Positions 1-12,693 of a stretch of DNA of 64,000 nucleotides are shown piece by piece. Each line of letters starts with the position of its first letter. Positions within the stretch are counted from its first letter, which is position 1. Position numbers and translations under genes: made by a program. Under the pieces are notes generated by a model. That model was not told the DNA's origin, made no database searches, and saw only the letters and a program-made list of their open reading frames with translations. Source of the stretch: Pseudovirgaria hyperparasitica (lineage: Eukaryota; Ascomycota; Dothideomycetes; Acrospermales; Acrospermaceae); contig NW_022985555.1 of the NCBI RefSeq assembly GCF_010093815.1, positions 680,186 through 744,185 of the forward strand, read 5' to 3'.

Positions 1-1640
1 ATAGACTGTAACAGTGGCATCGCATCCATTTCCAGGGGTAACGAGAAGTCTACACTGGGTGTCACCAGGCGTGCCATGGTGAACCTTGGAGTACGAGTTG
101 GAGTGCTTGTTGGAGCATGAGTTGCTTTCGGTTTGGTCGCTAACTTTGTAGAGTCGGAGCAGAGTTGAGGTTGGGAGTCTGCGATCAGATCAAACTTGCA
201 GCGGTATACTTATACTGAGGTCGAGACGATGAGGACCACAAGGGCGACGGCGGTGAATGATAATTGAAATAAGGGGACGTCTTGACTTCTGAGATAGACG
301 GAGAACTTGTGAAGATAATCAACTGCTTTGATGTCAGATGCCGGGGAACTTTATACTTTTCCCTGCCGCTGTTATTTATATATCTGGATCTGTGCTTGGT
401 TTAATGTTGAGTTGTATAATAACCAGCACGACATCGCTCTTTGCTCTCGTCTACGATCTGAGGTGGGTACGAACAACGTGAATATTGCGGGATCCATTTT
501 CAGAATCTTTCTCGTTTACCCTGGTCAGGTACGGAGACTTGCAAGAGTCTAAACATGTTGTTACACCATTAGCTTTACCTTAAACTGTAGGTCTTATTAG
601 CATAAACGAACAAGCTCCTAAAACTCTCTTGGAACGCACCGCCAACATAAACGTGGAGATACGACTTGACTGAATTTGAAAGGCATGATCATTTAGATAC
701 CGGGAAGCTTTGGAGGCAAGGGTTACTATGGGTGCTAGCGACAATCCGGATTTTGATAGACCAGGCTACAGATACATGTCGCTTTGGATTTTGCGAAACG
801 AGTCCGCTCTTCATTTAGATTTCCAAACGAAAGAACGGTTTCTAAAGGTGTCTTGTCATTCTAGACTCCATAACAAAGTTTGTCGTATACCCGAACGGTT
901 TGTAGATAGACTGCTTTATGGAGTCGAGTGATGATTGCACCCTGAGATGACAAGGTAATATATGTATATGGCTAAAGAGAAATGGGCAAGCTCAATGGGA
1001 TGTCCAGGTTCGATTCTACTGGCAAATGTACAGACAAGCTTATAATGCTACTTTGAAGAAAGTGAGCAGGTAGATGCGAACCTTCATTGCACGTGGCTGC
1101 GTGATGTCGGGTACTATGTCCCGCAATCATGTCTACCAAAATCAAGCGCAAGCATTGACACGTTAATTTGATTCTAGATCATGTTATATAAGGTTCTGCG
1201 GTAGTTCGTTAAAGATTCCGGGTCGGTGGAGGTGTTGCTTCGATGGATGTGCGTAATATCAACAGAGAACGATGACGAACAGTGATAATTAGTACCTCAG
1301 GTGATACCTCAGGCACGTCACGAGATAGTGGAGATTGTTCGGAGATAGAAGTTTTCAAGGATCCCCAGAATCAACTTTCCGATGCGGATCGTCATTCTGC
1401 ATGCGTCCCCGCAAACACCTATCAGAACGCAGAAGTAATCTACAACCTGGGCAGAACAGAACCACACAATCTCAACCCCTAGGGACCTATGTCAGTCTCT
1501 CGAGTGCCACCTCAACGCTCGTCTGTACCTGTTATCGCCGAGATATGTCATATCTTTAATTGGGGGGCTGATGCGCCTCCGTACCTATCGTTCACACCGG
1601 CTATCCTTCGCCCGCACTGGATAGCTCCATCGGCATTGCA
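1..1640. other. Left-edge region without a supported gene
   Basis: Only short open frames without recognisable domains are present. On the minus strand one frame from about position 200 to the left edge reads a Ser/Asn-rich stretch with spaced cysteines, preceded further upstream (about 235-300) by a hydrophobic run, so the start of a secreted-protein gene may lie here. I could not find a phase-consistent splice joining the two parts. The last few hundred bases are presumably the promoter of the SPX-EXS gene. Confidence 0.4.
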
Positions 1641-4600
1641 ATGAAATTCGCAAAGTTGGTTTTCTCTAACGTGTAGCCACTTATCACTGACCACCTTACA
1701 GAGAGCTCGATCGAGATGCCGTGCCCGAATGGCGCTCGACGTACCTCAATTACAAAGTCAGCAGCCCCAGTGAAGCTCTGCAGGCCTTATGCTGATAGCT
1801 CACAGAAAGGAAAGAAGCTCTTGAAGGCCATAACAAGAGCCCAGCATGCTGCTGGAACAACCAGAAGTGGATCTATCCGTCAGCGTGGAACCTATCGCTC
1901 ATCTTCCACTGGTGCTGCCACTGCGGAGGGCTTTGTAACAGATAATGCTCATGTAAGATATCTGGCGAACATCATTCAGTGTACCTAATCGTGCTAACTG
2001 GACAAGCTTTCTCAGACATCTGGTACATCTCTGCCAGAAGATGCGAATGGCTCCACGCCATCACGACGAAGAGTAGCGCACTCCGAACCTATCAACGTCA
2101 CAGCATCGACCGATCGTACTGATCATCCACCCCGCTCACACACAGACGAGACGTATGACCGCTCGCGAAACATACCATTTACCAATGCAACGTCCGAGAG
2201 GCGTGATCATACTATCAGACGGCCATCAAGGGATAGACTCGGCGAGCCTTTGCATCCAGAAAGAGTTCCGCTGAATCCAGATCGTAATATGCAACGGGGT
2301 TTGCGAAGGTATGGCAGCATCATCGGAAGTCCATCAGACGGTGATCCATTCACCCCTGAACGATACCTCTCGCAGTACGACTGTGGAAAGCCTGAAAGCA
2401 TAGCTTTGCCTGATCCAGCCTTGGACCCTAACCAGGTCTCGCCTCACCTAGACCCTCTGAAACCTACCATTTCACGCAGTGATCGACGCGCATCTTTCTC
2501 CCTGGCTTCATACTCTTCCGGGAGAAACGCATACGAAGTTGGCAAAACTAAGGCTCTTCATCCACAGCATGGTCATCTTCCCAGCAGGTATCGTACGCTC
2601 TTGACGCCAACGCGAACTATCTCGTCTCCTCATACTACTGACAACGACCGGCCTCTTTTTAAGCGTGTATTGTCAATTGGGACCCGTGCAACTTCGCAGA
2701 TGAATGATGGGACCGACGTATCTCTCAGAAACTACCGTGAAATGGAGCTCCGTGAGAGCGAGTTCTTCAGGTTTCTCGACCTTGAAGTTGAGAAAGTCGA
2801 GAAGTTCTACAATGATCGTGAGAGAGACGCTACAGCCCGACTTGATCTCCTCCGAGAACAACTGCATATGATGAGAGAATTGCGAATTCGATGGATCGTG
2901 AACCACCGAAATGCAGAGCGGTCAGAAAACCTGAATGACATGTCCAGCAGCAATCCAGAGCAGTCTGGAACACCCTCGTCCCAAACTACTGGAGTCGCGG
3001 TACGGGTCTCACATGTGTTGCATGTCATGCGACACGGAAGACTAGGAAAGAACAGCAAAGCCTTTCGAGATCTAGCAACACCCCCTGCATTGCAAAGTCA
3101 TCCAGGTGAGCAGAGTGGTGTAGCTAGCGACTATACGCGGACGTCGTCGTACAGAGCAGCCAAGAGACAACTGAAGATTGCTTTCCAAGAGTACTACCGC
3201 TCGCTTGACTTGCTCAGATCATATGCATTACTCAACCAAAAAGCGTTCAAGAAAATATGCAAGAAGTTTGACAAGAATGTCGGCGCTAAAATACAACATC
3301 AGTATATGTCAGACAAGGTGAACGTTCGGTGGTTTGTGCGAAGCGATATACTCGAGCGCCACATACAAGACGTTGAGGATCTTTACTCGAGATATTTCGA
3401 GGCGGGGAATCGGAAAGTCGCAATTTCAAAGCTGCGAATTAAAGCCAATAAGCGACACGACTATTCGCTGAGCGCTGGTTTAAGTGGTGCATATCTCGGT
3501 ATTGGCCTGACAACAGGTATACTGGGCCTTACTGAAGCTCATACATTCTCACTATCGACTGAAGTTGGGGTCGCAGAAAATACCAGCTATTTGCTACAGG
3601 TATGTCCGTTCACAGTTTGTTTTAGACACCGTTTAACAGTAGAGCAGATTTATGGTGGGTACCTGCTCCTAGTACTGTTGTCCATGATGTTTGGCATCGC
3701 CTCCCGATTCTGGACGCGACATAACATCAACTACTCCTTCATTTTCGAATTTGACCTCCGTCACCACTTGGATTACAGGGAGTTCTTTGAGTTACCTTGC
3801 CTGTTCTTCTCGTTCCTAGGGCTCACACTCTATCTCAACTTCAACGCAGCCCTCCCTGAGGACATGTTTATATATTGGCCGGTGGTGTTAGTCGGACTAA
3901 CAGTTGTGCTCTTGGCCCTTCCTATACCACAACTGATGCACCGGTCTCGCATCTGGTTGCTTTATTCCAGCTTCCGCCTCCTGCTCCCATTCTGGTATTC
4001 GGTCGAATTTCGCGATTTCTTTCTCGGTGATATGCTTTGTTCCCTTACGTACGTTATGGGCAACATCGAGTTGTTCTTCTGCCTATATGCCCGCGGATGG
4101 ACTAACAACGCACAATGCAACTCTCGTAATTCGGCACTACTTGGGTTTTTAACAACAGTGCCTGGTATTATACGAGCAATCCAATGTGGTCATCGAGTAT
4201 ATCTTACAAGGAAAGCCTGGCCTCAACTGTACAACCTGGCGAAGTACTTTGCCACGATTGCATTTTACATGTCATTAAGCCTGTATCGGATCAATCAGAA
4301 TACTGCGACGAAATCAATCTTCATTACCTTTGCGACAGTGAACTCTGTTTATTGCAGTAAGTCTTCTGGAGACTATGATTAACAATTATTGAATTGACGC
4401 TTTGTTTTTCAGTTTTCTGGGATATCTTCATAGACTGGAGTTTAGGAAACCCTGCGGCGCATCCTAAGTACCTAAGAAGAACCCGTGGCTTTAAGAGTGG
4501 CTGGCCATACTACTTGGCTAGCATCGTCGATCCAATTTTGCGTTTCAATTGGATATTCTACGCCATATTCGGCGATGAAGTGCAGCATTCAGCTTTGCTC

Positions 4601-5054
4601 TCTTTCTTCGTGGCCTTGTCGGAGGTATTCCGGAGAGGCATGTGGGCGATCTTCAGAGTCGAGAATGAACATACGATGAAGTAAGCCTTTCGATATAGCA
4701 ATGCTCTGTTCTCGCATACTGACATCAGATAGTGTGAAGTTACGACAAGCTCACAAAGATAAGCCCCTTCCTTATAAGGTTTCTGCGTCTGTTGCACCAC
4801 GTATCAGCGAAGAGACCGCCTCAGATGAGGCACGACCAACTTCGCCGGCCCAATTGGAGCAAGCGTCTACTCGCGATAGCCAGCGTTCTGGTCTCCATAC
4901 GGTCGGCACGTTGCTACAGACAGCCCACAGAGCAGACTTCCAACGCAGGAAGAAACCCGAGGACGACGTTGAGGCCGATTCTGACGATGACGATAGCGAA
5001 GATTCTGACGAGGACGTCAAGGATATGGAAAGCACCGAGCATAATCGACTTTGA
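1641..5054 (+). CDS. SPX-EXS domain membrane protein (SYG1/XPR1 family)
   Basis: Seven exons by my splicing: 1641-1654, 1702-1756, 1806-1952, 2016-3599, 3648-4356, 4413-4680, 4733-5054, giving about 1032 residues. The tiny first exons encode the SPX start (MKFAK, then VPEWRSTYLNYK). SPX resumes after a disordered insertion of roughly 180 residues with ESEFFRFLDLEVEKVEKFY, and ends near residues 480-495 in a Lys-rich helix (KAFKKICKKFDK) of the kind that binds inositol pyrophosphates in this family. The C-terminal half is an EXS domain with several membrane segments (IYGGYLLL, FGIASRFWTRHNINY, DPILRFNWIFYAIF, ENEHTMN). Family knowledge: XPR1 exports phosphate and yeast Syg1 is its homologue; fungal orthologues are probably plasma- or endomembrane phosphate exporters or sensors. 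The acidic Asp/Glu tail is cytosolic. The 3600-3647 intron is 48 bases without an in-frame stop, so its retention would not break the frame; removing it restores LLQ-IYGG as in relatives. Confidence 0.9.
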
Positions 5055-5689
5055 GAGAGCAGTGATACCCGGGATCTAGCTACCTCTAATCTTTCGCATA
5101 GTAATGAAGTAAACCATCCTGAGACCGCGTTCGGCGCTACGTTGATCGATTGCTCAGATATGGCAAGTGTCATAAACCAACTTAAGTTCAAGTATGTGCC
5201 TGATCCGGTAGGCAAAGCTTGTCAGTTCATTGTCGATAGTGAAGATACATACCAGTGGTAACGCCTCTATCCATTTATAGGCCCGTTCATAGTACCATTC
5301 TTGTCCCCGGCATTCACACGGTTTCTCCCTTCCACTCCAACACCCTCTCCTATTCATACAAATTTGTTGTTTTACCATAAAACTCCCTTTCCAGTGCCGC
5401 ATCTTGGTTCGTCGAGCTGCGATGATTCATACATGAGTTTTCTGTGCTCCAAATCAATGGTTACAATGCCCTTGTAAGTCAAGTCGGGGAAAATATGAGG
5501 TGATCAGTGTTGGTGCCTTTTAGAGACATAGTATGCTTCCTTCGACATGGGTTATGTCATCGAGGCAAGTAATCTCGAAATGAGATAGGAAAATATCCCA
5601 GAGCAAAGAGTGTTATGGAAGACTTGCTAGGCAGAATTCTCGAACCCGTACGAAAACCTCTACCTCAACCGCGAGCAAGACATGCTCTT
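5055..5689. other. Convergent 3' intergenic region
   Basis: Lies between the 3' ends of the SPX-EXS gene and the gamma-glutamyltranspeptidase gene. I see no gene in it; it should hold the terminators and 3' UTRs of both. Confidence 0.6.
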
Positions 5690-7619
5690 TCACTGCGGCA
5701 TTGCAGATCCATCACCCCTTGGGTCACTGCCTGCACTCCAAACAAGCTGACCATCATCCTCGTGCCTCCTGATCAATTGCCCCCTCCCAAACAAACCCCG
5801 CGCATACCCCTTCACAACCTCAACCTTATGTCCCATCGCCCTCAGCTCCTGCACGACCTCATCCTTGATACCGTCTTCCAGATAGACCGTGCGATCCGCA
5901 ACATCTCCGGCCTCCGGCATCCCTGCCCCAATACAAAATCGCGGCGCGTCGAGCGCAGCCTGCGGATGCAGCCCAAATACGGTCATATTGAGCAATACCT
6001 GCACATGCCCCTGGGGCTGCATAAACCCGCCCATAACGCCATACACGCTATGCAGCGTATCGTCTTCCGCATTCGTGATCAACGCTGGGATAATCGTGTG
6101 ATACGGCCTCTTGTTCGGTGCGTACACATTTGGATGGTCGGCTGGCTGCAGCGCGAAATTTCCGGCGCGGTTCTGCAGGGTGAAGCCGCAGCCCGCGGGA
6201 ATGATGCCAGTACCGAATCCGGAGTAATTGCTGTTGATAAATGAGATGCCGTTACCGGCGGCGTCGGCTACGGAGAAGTAGACTGTGTCGGAGTGGTTGT
6301 GGGCAGGCGAGCCATGAGATATGAGTGCGGAGGCGGTGGTCGGGGAGAACAGTGATGCGCGCGAAGATAGGTATGATGGAGAGATGAGTTCGGCGGTGGG
6401 TACATTGACGACGTTGGGGTCGGTGACCCACCACCTAGCGTCGGCGAAGGCTATACGGAGGACTTCTATGAGGGTGTGGAGGTGTCTGCTTTGAATCAGT
6501 GGTGCTTTACGACGATTCAATGTAAGATCTGGGCCTACTTCGCGCTATTGTGGTCCTTTTCGGACCACTTCGTCACTTTGCCACATTTCTCGAGTTCTTG
6601 AAGCATACCGAGAGCCATCAGGGCGACGATGCCTTGGCCGTTAGGTGGGTGCTCCCAGACTCTGACAGGATCGATACCATGCCCTGAGTACACTAGTGAA
6701 ATGGCATCGACGTCTTCGCTTCCTGCTGTGGCATGGTCCTTCAAATCGTCCAAGGTCAAATGACCTCCGAGATCAGTAACGACTTTAACTAAGGCTTCAG
6801 CCACTTGGCCCTCATAGAACCCTTTTTTGCCATGCTTGGCAAGGAGGCGGTAAGTATTAGCCATGTTCGGGTTCTTCATGATCTCGCCTGCTTGTGGCGC
6901 ACGGCATCCATCTTTGGCGGATGGGTCTTTCTTCAACATTTCAGCGAAGTTGGGCGAGGCATTGCGAATTTTGTCCTCGCTGGCTAGCCACTGTAGAATC
7001 TTAGCAGGTTAGGGGCGACATTATGTTACACGCTCACGAAGGTTGATGACAGCTCCGAGACTGGGAAGCCTTTCTCGCCCATCTCAATCGCTGGCATGAG
7101 GATTTGTTCCAATGTAAGCTTCCCACTGCCGAATCGTTCCACGGTGTCAACCCAGCCAGCTGCTGCACCAGGAACAGTGACAGCATGAACGCTCTCGACA
7201 GGTATGCTGCCCGCCTTTCCGTCCGCAATACCAAGGTCATGCCGAACCTGTTCTAGTGATGTCTTGGAGCCTGAACGACCAGAACCATTCATAGCAGATA
7301 TCTTCTTCGTCTTGGCATTGTAGTAGAGACAGAAACAATCGCCACCAATGCCAGTAGAGCCGGGCTCGGTCATGTTCAAACCAGCAGCAACGGCCACAGC
7401 AGCGTCCTGTAATGTCGTCAATTATTGAAAGGAGGAGTGAGGAGTTGACATTACCGCAGCATTCCCGCCTTGTCTCAGAATCTCAAGCCCTGCCTGTGTA
7501 GCCAACGGCTGTGTGCTCGACACAATGCCTTTACTGCTATGTACGGTACTTCGTCGACTTGGAAACGTGATGAACTGCGGGTCCGATGCCGGATAGATAT
7601 GCTTAGCACTGAGAGGCAT
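5690..7619 (-). CDS. Gamma-glutamyltranspeptidase family protein
   Basis: Four exons on the minus strand: 7619-7455, 7406-7038, 6990-6539, 6485-5690; about 593 residues, normal for the family. The N-terminus has the family signature GGNAADAAVAVAAGL followed by a Gly-rich TGIGGDCF segment. The conserved Thr of HSDTVYFSVAD, residue 396 by my count, is the predicted autoprocessing site and N-terminal nucleophile that splits the precursor into large and small subunits. The small subunit keeps FINSNYSGFGTGI, GVMGGFMQPQGHVQVLLN and LDAPRF. There is no clear signal peptide, so it resembles the cytosolic bacterial YwrD-like branch more than secreted glutathione-degrading GGT; the substrate is therefore uncertain (glutathione or another gamma-glutamyl compound). 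All three introns (47-53 bases) are phase-consistent. It is convergent with the SPX-EXS gene and divergent from the release factor gene. Confidence 0.9.
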
Positions 7620-8085
7620 TGTAGCAGATTGTAAAAGTGCTTCTGGACGAATGGATTAATATCGAAAGTATTTTGTATAGATTCTACTCTGAAGTACAGC
7701 GAACATGACATTCATTAGATCATCGCGTCGTGGCTGAGCTTGCACTGCCGTTTGCCGACTGGTGGGGCACCTGTGGTATAGAGATGGCCCAATGGGCTGC
7801 AAGTTCAGATCGGAGTACTGTTGTACCGTTTCGCACCAGGAATGAATCCACGATATAGTGGAGCTATCACTCCTGGAGCTCATTCATATTGGAGGATAGA
7901 ACGGAAGAGTTCGGAGTATTAAACTATCATTAGGTCCATCGGTAGTTCATACTACTATAAGGTATGTCAGAAGAGAACAACCTGCGACAATAACTAAGCA
8001 TAAATTATTCGGAGCGCGCAAAACCTCGGAGCGGAGCAGAAGTCTGACTGCACGCGAAGATGCTACTGTTGACACTGCAACCTCA
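7620..8085. promoter_or_regulatory. Divergent promoter region, GGT / mitochondrial release factor
   Basis: 466 bases between two divergent start codons. No recognisable gene and no clear motif; it should contain both promoters. Confidence 0.5.
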
Positions 8086-9441
8086 ATGTCCCACCGTACT
8101 ACATCCTGGATCTACACGAGATGTCTTTGCCGGGCCCTCAGATGGCATATACTGCGTTTCAATTTTCGTCAACAACATTATAGCATCGCCCGCACAGTAG
8201 ACCAGAAAGATGGCATCTCTCCCGTGCTCATATCGCGAGCACGCGAATTGGCGAAGGAACATTCGCGACTCGAAAGCGAGCTGTCTGACTCATTCGATTC
8301 GAGTACAGCTAAGAAGGCCGGTGAGTTGGGGCCAGTGGCCAGCGCATTGAACGAATGGGATAAAGCAAGAGATGTATGTACCACCCACAGTGATAAATGC
8401 ATCTTTGCTTACGAAACACAGTCAATAAATGAATTGCAAACCCTTATGAAAGACTCGACAACTGACGCTGAGCTCCGCGAGCTTGCAGCTGACGACATGG
8501 AGTCTGCAGTGCAGGACTTAAAACGAGCGTCGGCATCCCTCACACTCAGTCTCGTTCCAAAGCACCCCTTCGAACAATTACCATGCCTACTAGAAATACG
8601 ACCAGGGAATGGAGGTGATGAAGCGGCATTATTTGCGATGGATATGCTGCGCATGTACCAGGCATATTGCTCCGCTAATGGTCTGCGGACAACGCTCGTA
8701 AAGTTCGACACTGCAGAGGGCTCAGCTGATCCCAATGGATCAGCTTCGCCACTACAAGTGGCTATATTAGAAGTAACGGATGAAGGTGCCTATGGGCGGT
8801 TTCGCAGCGAAGCAGGCGTACACCGTGTACAGCGAGTTCCCGCGACCGAGACGAAAGGCCGGACACACACCAGCTCTGCAGCAGTTCTTGTTCTTCCATC
8901 ATTCCCTGATGCTACAAACGGTGGTAGTGCAAGCGATTTCGAAGATCCTACCAGCGATTACTACGTAGATCCAAGAGAGGTCCGTGTCGACATCATGCGG
9001 GCGCGAGGAGCTGGTGGACAGCACGTTAACACCACAGAGTCGGCTGTTCGTCTGGTGCACATACCGACCGGTATCACAGTTTCAATGCAAGACTATCGAT
9101 CCCAGCCGAAGAATAAGGAAGCTGCATGGAAGTTGATCAGGTCGAGAGTCGCACAAGGTAGGAGAGAGATTCGTGAGGCTGAGATCATGCAGACACGACG
9201 AGACATTGTCGGTGTGCGTAAGATGGGCCGCGAGAATAAGATTCGAACGTACAACTACGGACAACAGCGCGTGACAGATCATCGTAGCGGGCTTACCCTG
9301 CATGATCTTGACGATGTGATTGCGGGTGGGCAGGCACTCGAGAAGGTTATGGAGAGCGTCCGACAGTGGCTCGTAGATGGTGAAATACAGGCTCTAGCGG
9401 CGGAAAACCCCCCGAATGCGAAGGGCCAAAGCCATATATAG
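8086..9441 (+). CDS. MRF1: Mitochondrial peptide chain release factor 1
   Basis: Two exons, 8086-8373 and 8422-9441, about 435 residues. A class I release factor of the PrfA type: it recognises UAA/UAG stop codons on mitochondrial ribosomes and triggers hydrolysis of peptidyl-tRNA. Visible signatures are the RF1 tripeptide region (HRVQRVPATETKGR, PAT being the RF1-type stop-recognition motif) and the catalytic GGQ at residues 294-296 within RARGAGGQHVNTTESAVR. The N-terminus is Arg-rich with few acidic residues, as in mitochondrial presequences. The 48-base intron carries GTATGT and CACAG and has no in-frame stop; retaining it would insert 16 residues in the N-terminal helical domain, which relatives lack as far as I know. 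The GGQ domain shows it is not a rescue factor of the short ICT1 class, because the codon-recognition domain is complete. Confidence 0.95.
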   Translation: MSHRTTSWIYTRCLCRALRWHILRFNFRQQHYSIARTVDQKDGISPVLISRARELAKEHSRLESELSDSFDSSTAKKAGELGPVASALNEWDKARDVCTTHSDKCIFAYETQSINELQTLMKDSTTDAELRELAADDMESAVQDLKRASASLTLSLVPKHPFEQLPCLLEIRPGNGGDEAALFAMDMLRMYQAYCSANGLRTTLVKFDTAEGSADPNGSASPLQVAILEVTDEGAYGRFRSEAGVHRVQRVPATETKGRTHTSSAAVLVLPSFPDATNGGSASDFEDPTSDYYVDPREVRVDIMRARGAGGQHVNTTESAVRLVHIPTGITVSMQDYRSQPKNKEAAWKLIRSRVAQGRREIREAEIMQTRRDIVGVRKMGRENKIRTYNYGQQRVTDHRSGLTLHDLDDVIAGGQALEKVMESVRQWLVDGEIQALAAENPPNAKGQSHI

Positions 9442-9985
9442 ACATGTATGTATAAATATGTATATCACGCTGAAGGTTCTGAAGAGCTGAAGGGCCAATG
9501 AAGCGGACGTGCACTTATGACATGGATGGATCTATAGGCGAACATTTCGGCACGGCCCGAATCCACGTCCTCACATCTACCTCACTGAACAAACATTTAC
9601 TTGACGACACCTTAACAACCTTAGATTTAGTCGGAGATTTTCATTTTTGAATAATTCGAATCTCACTCTACCACCGCTAGATCTTCGCCGGCCGAGGCTA
9701 AGCCCGGAACGGCCGAGGCTCCTATTGGTTCTTGGCTCCCGCATGCGCATTCTCCGACTTCCATCTTCGGTGCACCTTTTCTCTAGTAATACTAGGCCCA
9801 CATTGCGACCTCTTGTTTTTTGATTCACGCACAACATTTCAGGATTGTTATACGTCCTCTCTTCCTTCCTGTTCAGTCCCTAGTCGCACTACAAAAGTAT
9901 GCTTTCGCGAGAGCGCGCGCGCCCACCATCACTGCGCAATCCCTCGGTACAGCAGATTCATTAGTGCACGACGCTCGCCTGCGTC
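9442..9985. other. Intergenic region, promoter of the DUF3431 gene
   Basis: No supported coding region. The 250 bases before the start at 9986 are pyrimidine-rich with many CTT/TCC runs, typical of fungal 5' UTRs and promoters. Confidence 0.5.
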
Positions 9986-11596
9986 ATGATTGCCTTCTCT
10001 TTTCGCCGCTGGTTCATTGCTATGATCGCACTCACTGTAGTCTCTACTTTTTATTTTTTCGGATTCCAGAAAGTCTCTCTCGAAGATGTCCAGCGCCAAA
10101 TGCGCCACCCCAAGTATTCCACCGACCGCGAGACCGAATCCGCGCGTATGGACTACGCGTGGTATGATTATATGAAGAACCCACCATTGGGTCAGGTCAA
10201 TGCTGAACTGCCTGAGGGTGCCACACGAGGCACTCCTATGCCAACGCCGAACGCAGAACTGGAGTATAAAACGATTCTAGAGCAGGAGGAAGAGGAGGAG
10301 AAACAAGAGGAGCAGAATAAACTAAAGGTCTACCCAGCATGCCCGTGCCTGAGACTTGTCAACTGACAAATACCATAGATTCCGCCCGCGCAACCATTTC
10401 CCATCCCAGCTTTCAGCCCCGGTAATCCCACGCTACCATCCTCAGAATACTCTCGCATGCTTGTCCTGATGGCAAATAAGGACGAGATCAGCAATCTTGA
10501 ATGGATCCGAGAAGCTCTCACCGGCGAATCTCTTCTTGGCAGCATAACCTACATTCTCGATGACGACAAGTCCGCACACCCAGCCTCATACGGTAAATCG
10601 TCCGTCTACCTCGACTACATCATCAACCACTATAATTCTCTTCGCGAGATTACCCTCTTCATGCATGCCGAACAAGGGGCATGGCAACTCGACCGCCTCC
10701 TGAACAACTCTGCTCAATCCGTTATCTCCCTCCTGGACCACCACAAGGTCATTGAAGACGGCTTTGTACCTCTACGCTGTACGCTCTCCCCTGGCTGCCC
10801 CACAGAAGGAGACATCTTTCCCAACAAATCTGATCAATACGAGGACCATCCGCAAGATATTGTCATGAACTCTGTGTGGAAAGACTTCTTCGGCGCACAA
10901 CAGCCCCCAAAGCGCCTCGCCGAACCCGCATACGGTCAATATGCCCTCTCGCGCGAACGTATCCAAGCCATTCCGAAGAGCCAATATGAGTATCTCCTCA
11001 AGCGACTCGCTGCCAGCGCTTTTAGTGAAGAAGAACTGGACAACTTTTGGAGTCACGCGTGGCATTATCTATGGAGTGGTGAGGAAACGCGCTGTGCTGC
11101 TGAAGATGTGTGCTTCTGTGAGACCTATAGCATATGCTTCAAAGACACGACTGAGTACGAAATGCATGCGCGCGAGCTAACAGACTTACTAAGCAAAGAA
11201 ACATCTGTCCCCGCACTTGCTGGCAAGGAAGATATGTTGAATGAAATCAATGAGCTGAAGCAGAAATTGGACGTGCGCTTCGCTGAGGCACAAGCGCGTG
11301 GTGAGAAGAAAAAAGAGAATAGCATGAGTAGTAAAATCAGTGCAGAGTTGGAGATATTAGATAGTAAGTTCGATAAGACTGTAGATACAACAACAGATGG
11401 TGTTAAGGGGTTATGGGACGCGGTTAAAGAGTTTGCAGGCACGGAAGACGGAAAGAAGCTATTGGAAACAGGTAGCGATGAGGGGCATGTTGTTCTGGAG
11501 GAGAAGAAGCCTAAGCCCAAACAAGGCTACAGTCCTGGTGCGGAGAGAAGGAGAAGATCAAGGGCTTTCAATGGGGCGGTTGGTGATCTGATATAA
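9986..11596 (+). CDS. DUF3431 family type II membrane protein
   Basis: Two exons, 9986-10327 and 10379-11596, about 519 residues. A short cytosolic basic start is followed by one membrane anchor (about residues 8-25, RRWFIAMIALTVVSTFYFF), then a stem with an acidic Glu-rich stretch, then the DUF3431 region. That region shows MLVLMANKDEI, YLDYIINHYNSL, ITLFMHAE, a Cys-bearing loop (LRCTLSPGCPTE), GQYALSRERI and the C-terminal SHAWHYLWSG, all in the order usual for the family. The single-anchor topology and the His/Trp-rich core suggest a Golgi-facing, glycosyltransferase-like fold, but the family has no established reaction and I assign none. After the domain comes a Lys/Glu-rich tail likely to form coiled coil. 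The intron donor is the less common GTCTAC; acceptor and CTGAC branch box are normal and the join keeps the frame. Confidence 0.85.
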
Positions 11597-12693
11597 TGTG
11601 AACGATCGGCAATGAGTTGAGCTTCGGTCTCCTCGGGTTACAGCTTGGGAAATAGCTTGCAGTACGGCTTGGAGCACAGTTAGTGCACTTTAGAAGGTAG
11701 TTGTACGTGTCAAAGCGTGAGTGTGATATTCTTTTTTGTACAGTTTGATCGATGGAGTTGTTAGGAGTTCGTAGTTCGTGAATCGCATAGCCCTGTTTAC
11801 GTTCTGCGTAGATATCATGTAATGCGAAACTTAGGCTTTTAGATGTAATTGGTGTACTATAAACTACGCTGGAGAGGGTTATATAAGTATGAAAATAGAA
11901 AGTCTACTACTTAGTAGCTGTCTGACAGGTAGTCTCGATATACTTCTTAGCTATCTACCACTAAGACTACATCCGGATTATAATAGACTAGTATACTACT
12001 AGTTCTTAGTATTATATAATATGTAGTGTATATATCTATAAGAGAAATACTGCATTTACTAGCTCTACTAATATTAGGCTCGAGTACTTACTATAGTTAA
12101 AGTACATTAGTATAGGGATTTCCTAGGTCGTTAATTGCCTTGAACTGAATTATGGTCATTCAGCTCCAGGTCTAATTATGATGGATCTAAGCCTTTGTTA
12201 TCATTTGATACTTCAAGTCTAATATCCAAGCTAGATTTTAATGACAAATACACCTTTAGAAAGATCTACGGACTCGTGCGCATGAATTTTGATGAGGATG
12301 CTGTTTACTACTTGTATTATGTGCGAAGCTCTACCTCTGAGCCTGCAAAGGTTAATTTATTAAGCGCGTGCGAGACTGTGATCAATACGAGCAAGCATTT
12401 CAATTAGAGACTGATCGAATGACGTATCAGCTGATCGACACCACCTGGCCACGAAGTACTATCGTAGGCTAACGGGTGGTCGAGGGTGCGTCCGTAATGT
12501 GGAGAATTAATGTGGAGTGATACGATCTAGCACAGCCCTATCAAAAGAGCATTTCAGACCACTAGCGGCGGTTAAGTATGTTGAACATATGGCCTGATAT
12601 CTCAGCTTGCTCTATATCCGTAGACATCTTTGAAAGATACCTTTGTAATTTGCATACATGATCCAGAATTTATAGTTACATTGCAAACACAAT
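11597..12693. other. TA-rich gene-poor segment
   Basis: No supported gene. About 11,820-12,130 is strongly AT-rich with many TA and CTA/TAG steps. This is the look of old, mutated repetitive DNA (for example after repeat-induced point mutation), but I recognise no element. A 70-residue open frame at 12195-12407 lacks a normal start and any domain. Confidence 0.5.

Noticed and set aside
4772-5215. 147-residue minus-strand frame rich in Ser
   Set aside because: Antisense shadow of the acidic Asp/Glu/Ser tail of the SPX-EXS gene; composition comes from the GAY/GAR codons opposite.
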